In this document: positions 7,801 to 8,890 of the stretch, piece by piece | Layout of the letters: each line of letters opens with the position of its first letter | Numbering within the stretch: position 1 is the first letter of the stretch | NCBI GenBank assembly: GCA_946624335.1 | Contig: CAMOSA010000098.1 | Coordinates: 1-8,890 of the forward strand | Reading direction: 5' to 3' | Source: an uncultured Prevotellaceae bacterium | GTDB taxonomy: Bacteria; Bacteroidota; Bacteroidia; Bacteroidales; Bacteroidaceae | DNA: 8,890 bases | The notes under the pieces: generated by a model | What the model saw: the letters and a program-made list of their open reading frames with translations, nothing else | The model's database searches: none | Told to the model about the DNA's origin: nothing | Program-made: the position numbers and the translations under genes

Positions 7801-8890
7801 TCACGGCATTCTCGCCGGTCAGCAGGCGTGTGGTCTGCCCGGCCTCCAGATAGAAGCGGCCCTGGCCGTTCTCGTCCAGATCGACGAACTGCTGGTTCAC
7901 TCCGTCCTTCAAGCCGTTGTGGACCGTCACCCGTCCGCCACCAATCTTCACCATGTCTACCTTTCCCGTGCGCTCATCATTATTATATATATAGCGCTCG
8001 CCAACCTGAATTTCGATGGGATATTTGCGCTCCAGACTGAACACGGGGTGTCCGAAGGTGTAGTCGGCAGTGCCGGCCATGACAGGCTCTGGTCCATGAT
8101 CTTCGGCAGGATCATTGTTTTCCTCGCCTCGGCAGGTCAGCGACAGCTCACTCAGCTGAAGCTCATAGCCTTCGTAGGTTCCGATATGACCCCATGTCGA
8201 ACTGAGGACCTCCAGACGGAAGTACTGGCAGAAGGTGTGGTTGGGTACATTGAAGTTATATGTCTGACAGTTGAAGGCTCCCATTTTGCTGTCGGCGGTT
8301 TCCATCAGTGTTGTCCATTCATCGTCCTGATTGGCTTTGCCAAGCAAGCGCATGACCTTGGGGTTACGACCGTCGTAAATCTCCGTGTCGTTACCGGTGG
8401 TCAGGTTGAGCGACTTGAGGCTGCATGGCGCTTCGGTGTTGAATTCTACCCACCACCCTGATGTATTGGAGACGACACACCATTTGGTGTTCGGGTTGCC
8501 GTCGAACATCATCTTGTATGACTCCGCTCCTGCCTTTACATGGCTGGCATCTGTTGGTGTCAGTTTGGGCGTATGGGTGTAATGGTCAAAGGGGTTGAAA
8601 TACTCCTTGTATTCCGTCATGGCCTCATAGGCCAGTGGCACGGTCACCTTGTCGCCTCCGACAGTCATGGCGACATAGCTCTTGTCGCCGAAATAGTCGA
8701 AGGTGTCGTAGCCCACCTGGCGGTAGGTGATCTCCACAGGGGCATGGTAGATGCGGTCGTAGCGGTAGTTGTAGATTTCTTCGGGCTGGCTGACGTTGAT
8801 GCCGTCTGCACTGACGAAGGTACCCTCATACCTTACGGTGTCGGGCGTGAGACTCTCCGTCAGGTCGATGACCTCGCTCACCTGTCCGTC
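1838..8890 (-). CDS. Giant multidomain T9SS-type surface protein (LamG, discoidin-like), 5' end missing
   Basis: The frame is open to the right edge. Three more codons (D-G-Q) precede the GTG at 8881, there is no signal peptide, and that GTG is an internal Val, so the gene is 5'-truncated. Residues are counted from it (2347 visible). In order: a beta-rich N-terminal part (1-100); an F5/8 type C (discoidin)-like domain (105-252); a beta segment (270-385); a long core without a Pfam name I can give (385-1010), ending in RTRGGATCNPYE and NPKGAKIFIDG; an Ig-like region with an SbsA-type segment (1196-1250); two LamG-like lectin domains (1254-1460, 1461-1655); a BACON-like segment with CPSWLKL (1800-1884); beta module 1 (1897-2005); a GWNW/GWNA tandem domain (2010-2190); beta module 2 (2215-2309); and a short sorting tail (2311-2347). 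The expected role is cell-surface or secreted adhesion, possibly binding glycans. No enzyme site was seen. It is probably the first visible gene of an operon with the two lipoproteins downstream. Confidence 0.85.
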   Translation of the reverse strand, partial: DGQVSEVIDLTESLTPDTVRYEGTFVSADGINVSQPEEIYNYRYDRIYHAPVEITYRQVGYDTFDYFGDKSYVAMTVGGDKVTVPLAYEAMTEYKEYFNPFDHYTHTPKLTPTDASHVKAGAESYKMMFDGNPNTKWCVVSNTSGWWVEFNTEAPCSLKSLNLTTGNDTEIYDGRNPKVMRLLGKANQDDEWTTLMETADSKMGAFNCQTYNFNVPNHTFCQYFRLEVLSSTWGHIGTYEGYELQLSELSLTCRGEENNDPAEDHGPEPVMAGTADYTFGHPVFSLERKYPIEIQVGERYIYNNDERTGKVDMVKIGGGRVTVHNGLKDGVNQQFVDLDENGQGRFYLEAGQTTRLLTGENAVKTVTMTLTQDGTTYEAEPLKGYVLNMFATGNNKDVLVNGQPQLIDILRDPPGGSSTATLSKGSKLKYSYTLDMSLHSGLALSWASGTTLENYQGAVAAAGGIGHTNGIINSSNLEKVLEFEYAFDMQGHRGFAYTMNVTQDITTSSAATMVGAEADLYIGIVQNIIVTPMSTIRAIPDSLYQHMLGRLGGGTTAGITNKYGSLVHIAEGQDREGNKYHLVRDESIGYGPKIKSQFIHSQKYILNELIPAKVKELRELMFIGTAEEAQRQADATGKPVYRSLVPADSENFGLVNTKGDEIFYYTSTMQPVDSMNYVIHVPASDGDTPSDEVAEINQVIFSWVQMIAQNEREKLNATDFVANYDIDGGTKVTYAEQFESEYSISNYYHLPGIISGNYFDESGADASLVASSLFGIRIVSRIVKSLWGKINTSATASSSESSDNKNPAFSSKMAFFGKTFKFSILPTLNYSVKDVSGETKTFSRKESFNISMDTKSHLNIDLYRTMTDADYVKDVSQFDVFTEQNFNNMTDYVGGYLSRDNDMQNVRYARGFVYRTRGGATCNPYEDERKTLFYDRGRILDERTKKICNPKITLDKQSVSGVAIGDPARFKVYLTNESEQPEAATGALTIFTFIQDMESNPKGAKIFIDGAPLTGTGMTVVLYPGKVMEKTMEVYAGEEFDYEGLKIGVASQGDFANTQNYVSFDVHYLHEAGPVLIAQPGDKWVMNTNAQYDDRRGWFLPVTINGFNKHQRNFDHIEFQYKESLRGEDSWTNLCSYYADSLLMAQASGVREMIPENGNITTHFYGEGTVMEKAYDLRAVLYCRNGNSFLTTASPIISGVKDTRRPQLFGAPEPKSGVLTLGDNIIFNFSEDIEHNYLSSITNFEVKGEVNNDNVTESVSLQFDGKASVETEARRNFSGKSLTVDLMVKPDETGRDMPVFSHGTNGKKLQLWLTGDLKLKAVVDDNVYMSDTSIVKGAFTQVAMSINQKDSTLTFYNGGKQIGACTMVEPYNGTGTLIFGRTNENDPSESSYYEGRMMEARLWYRAMTGGQIGTTYGSKRLTGYEMGLVDYYPMNEGMGNYALDKTQGANATLKGASWAMPRGFSLRVENDDKGIALTQDALNRTAEQDYTLMMWFKTDAEGRGVLVSNGAGRRDEINAENQFCLGFEAEKLLYKTHGMTVDVPGDWSDGQWHHLAMTVNRAFNVANIYVDQILRSTFAADSLGGISGGHPLIGAARYDKPNEENGVSTLDTRNWLTGNVDELCFFAQALPLTLIQSYATKSPNGDEVGLLTYLAFDRQERQKDNELEQVAYPYSKKLYLDDNGNVRYELDPVTKQPTDTVVRDYVFVASPEDIVAHITNETAAPVVPNEELKNLNFNFVGKDNQLYVGINESNARLNRRNIYVTLRDVEDKNGNAMASPQTACYYVTNSSLQWMNNRYTQPVTYGHGESIYLLIANNSATSHMYTIENCPSWLKLDKYTDRIAPQDWVSIHGTVNPDLNVGTYDEILYLVDEEGVSEPLYLTVTVEANLPEWAWNVDSELLENSMNIIGRVYINDQIDIEPRDIVGAFDRNNVCHGYSRVDYSARTGESNVFLTVYDNQNQGRELYFKLWQYSTGLELTLTANDMQTITFKADSIAGLNKPVIFKGGTSYVQMMNLKEGWNWVSFNVKNEQMENLDLLLGGLPWQEGDMLTELNGQATLLYENGHWLSSESTTGIRLTHKTAYAVKVAQDFQFPIAGELIKASDERTIWVGKGWNAIGYTPMLNLPLETALSDYYDKAEPGDVIKSHDQFAYFTVSGGVGRWRGNLEYMKPGEGYMMLRKGSSEVGFRYPFYEPGSIFIDEWNVSGSRAASPVRAKTTMTVSAVVEGFEMHEGDVLVAFTNGERVGETTMLNGSDVEDPEPLYLSIASDSQAPIWFAIERDGEIVATTDEQMVYKANAVIGNPDEPTKIDFVHADTATGKWYTIGGIQLPKRPTATGVYILNGKKVVIK
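1841..1951 (-). other. C-terminal T9SS-type sorting tail of the giant protein
   Basis: Residues 2311-2347 read W-Y-T-I-G-G-I-Q-L-P, then TGVYILNGKKVVIK and the stop. This matches the short type A ending common in Prevotella and Bacteroides secreted proteins (W/Y-x-(L/I)-x-G, Pro-Thr, G-V/I-Y-I-x-N-G-K-K-V-x-x-K). It implies export across the outer membrane by the type IX system. The assignment is by pattern recognition only. Confidence 0.75.
1955..2239 (-). other. Beta module 2 of the giant protein (related to the lipoprotein module)
   Basis: Residues 2215-2309: TMTVSAVVEGFEMHEGDVLVAF, with TNGERVGETTML next (shown here split at 2236/2237), then a YLSIASDSQAPIWFAI strand pair. The layout (strand, G-D-V-x-V-A-F, short loop with E-R, paired strands) parallels module 1 and the lipoprotein copies, but the Cys of D-E-C-R is absent. 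Confidence 0.5.
2312..2854 (-). other. GWNW/GWNA tandem domain of the giant protein
   Basis: Residues 2010-2190 hold two related halves. The first begins NLKEGWNWVSFNV (2013-2025) and continues with a GDMLTELNGQA loop. The second begins VGKGWNAIGYTP (2108-2119) and continues with GDVIKSHDQFAYF, then W-R-G-N-L and PGEGYMMLR. The G-W-N plus G-D-x-(I/L)-K pattern recurs at the C-terminal ends of many large Bacteroidota surface proteins, just before the sorting tail. Function is unknown to me. Confidence 0.6.
2867..3193 (-). other. Beta module 1 of the giant protein (related to the lipoprotein module)
   Basis: Residues 1897-2005: SMNIIGRVYINDQIDIEPRD, IVGAFDRNNVCHGYSRV, VFLTVYDNQNQGRELYFKLW, TGLELTL. 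The G-A-F-x-x-x-x-x-C-H-G loop matches the (A/L)-x-F-V-x-D-E-C-R-G loop of the downstream lipoprotein, and the strand pair that follows is equivalent. Confidence 0.6.
3917..5122 (-). other. Two LamG (concanavalin A-like) domains of the giant protein
   Basis: Domain 1 (residues 1254-1460) starts VSLQFDGKASVE and carries EGRMMEARLWYRAM plus VDYYPMNEGMGNYALDKT. Domain 2 (1461-1655) starts FSLRVENDDKGIAL and carries the hallmark WSDGQWHHLAMTVN (1544-1557), GNVDELCFFAQAL (1615-1627) and LLTYLAFD. These follow the LamG_3 jelly-roll pattern, which typically binds glycans or acts as a spacer. I cannot assign a ligand. Confidence 0.8.
5132..5296 (-). other. SbsA-type Ig-like segment of the giant protein
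   Basis: Residues 1196-1250: a D-x-R-R-P-Q-L-F-G-A-P-E-P-K-S-G start, then IIFNFSEDIE, the classic 'D-x-x-x-P...I-x-(F/L)-x-F-S-E-x-(I/V)' pattern of Big_5/SbsA Ig-like domains. It sits directly before the first LamG domain. Confidence 0.6.
5852..7729 (-). other. Unnamed conserved-looking core of the giant protein
   Basis: Residues 385-1010 match no domain I can name. Visible landmarks are a Gly/Ala-rich segment (436-468), VGAEADLYIG (511-520), a helix around SQKYILNELIPAKVKELREL (598-617), a second helix around INQVIFSWVQMIAQNEREK (693-711), a Ser-rich linker (789-799), alternating beta strands (810-860), RTRGGATCNPYE (912-923), and a CARDB-like Ig segment with FKVYLTNESE and NPKGAKIFIDG. 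From memory, similar landmarks occur in the same order in other giant Bacteroidota surface proteins, so this may be the defining core of a family. Confidence 0.45.
8126..8569 (-). other. F5/8 type C (discoidin)-like domain of the giant protein
   Basis: Residues 105-252: after a proline-containing linker comes AGAESYKMMFDGNPNTKWC, the 'A..L.DG...T.W' signature, then SGWWVEFNTEAPCSLKSLNL, a middle strand listing NPKVMRLLGKANQDDEW, and YFRLEVLSSTWG followed by LQLSELSL. This is the discoidin fold order and is typical of carbohydrate-binding CBM32-like domains. Five Cys (135, 153, 205, 218, 250) lie in the segment, so disulfides are possible. Confidence 0.75.

Noticed and set aside
7574..8461. 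Long open frame on the plus strand (295 codons)
   Set aside because: It lies wholly antisense to the discoidin-like and N-terminal part of the giant gene, whose minus-strand translation shows clear domain signatures. The plus translation has no recognisable motif.

Overview
The window looks like part of a Bacteroidales genome, most likely Prevotella or a close relative. Three things point there: lipoprotein leaders whose lipobox is followed by an acidic surface-export motif, a fimbrillin-family protein, and a giant multidomain surface protein ending in a short type IX secretion (T9SS) style C-terminal tail (NGKKVVIK). The genus is an inference. No ribosomal or housekeeping gene is present to confirm it.

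All real genes lie on the minus strand and read right to left as one apparent operon. First comes a giant gene (1838 to the right edge, 5' end missing), which fills about 80 percent of the window. It encodes a discoidin-like domain, a long unnamed core, an SbsA-type Ig segment, two LamG (concanavalin A-like) domains, a BACON-like segment, two copies of a small beta module, a GWNW/GWNA tandem domain and a sorting tail. An 83-base gap follows. It holds a 58-base palindromic insert flanked by a perfect 14-base direct repeat of the giant gene's last coding bases. Next is a 264-residue lipoprotein (960-1754) built from two copies of a module that I also see twice in the giant protein's tail. Two bases after its stop begins a fimbrillin-like lipoprotein (13-957). 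Its last eight residues look like the product of a one-base frameshift. Removing one G restores a natural fimbrillin-type ending that runs off the left edge.

Taken together, this looks like a cell-surface adhesion or glycan-contact locus: a very large T9SS-exported protein with lectin-like domains, made together with two probably surface-exposed lipoproteins. No enzyme active site is recognisable, and no promoter or RNA gene was found. The least explained parts are the roughly 600-residue core of the giant protein, the module shared between the lipoprotein and the giant, the repeat in the intergenic gap, and the disrupted fimbrillin end.
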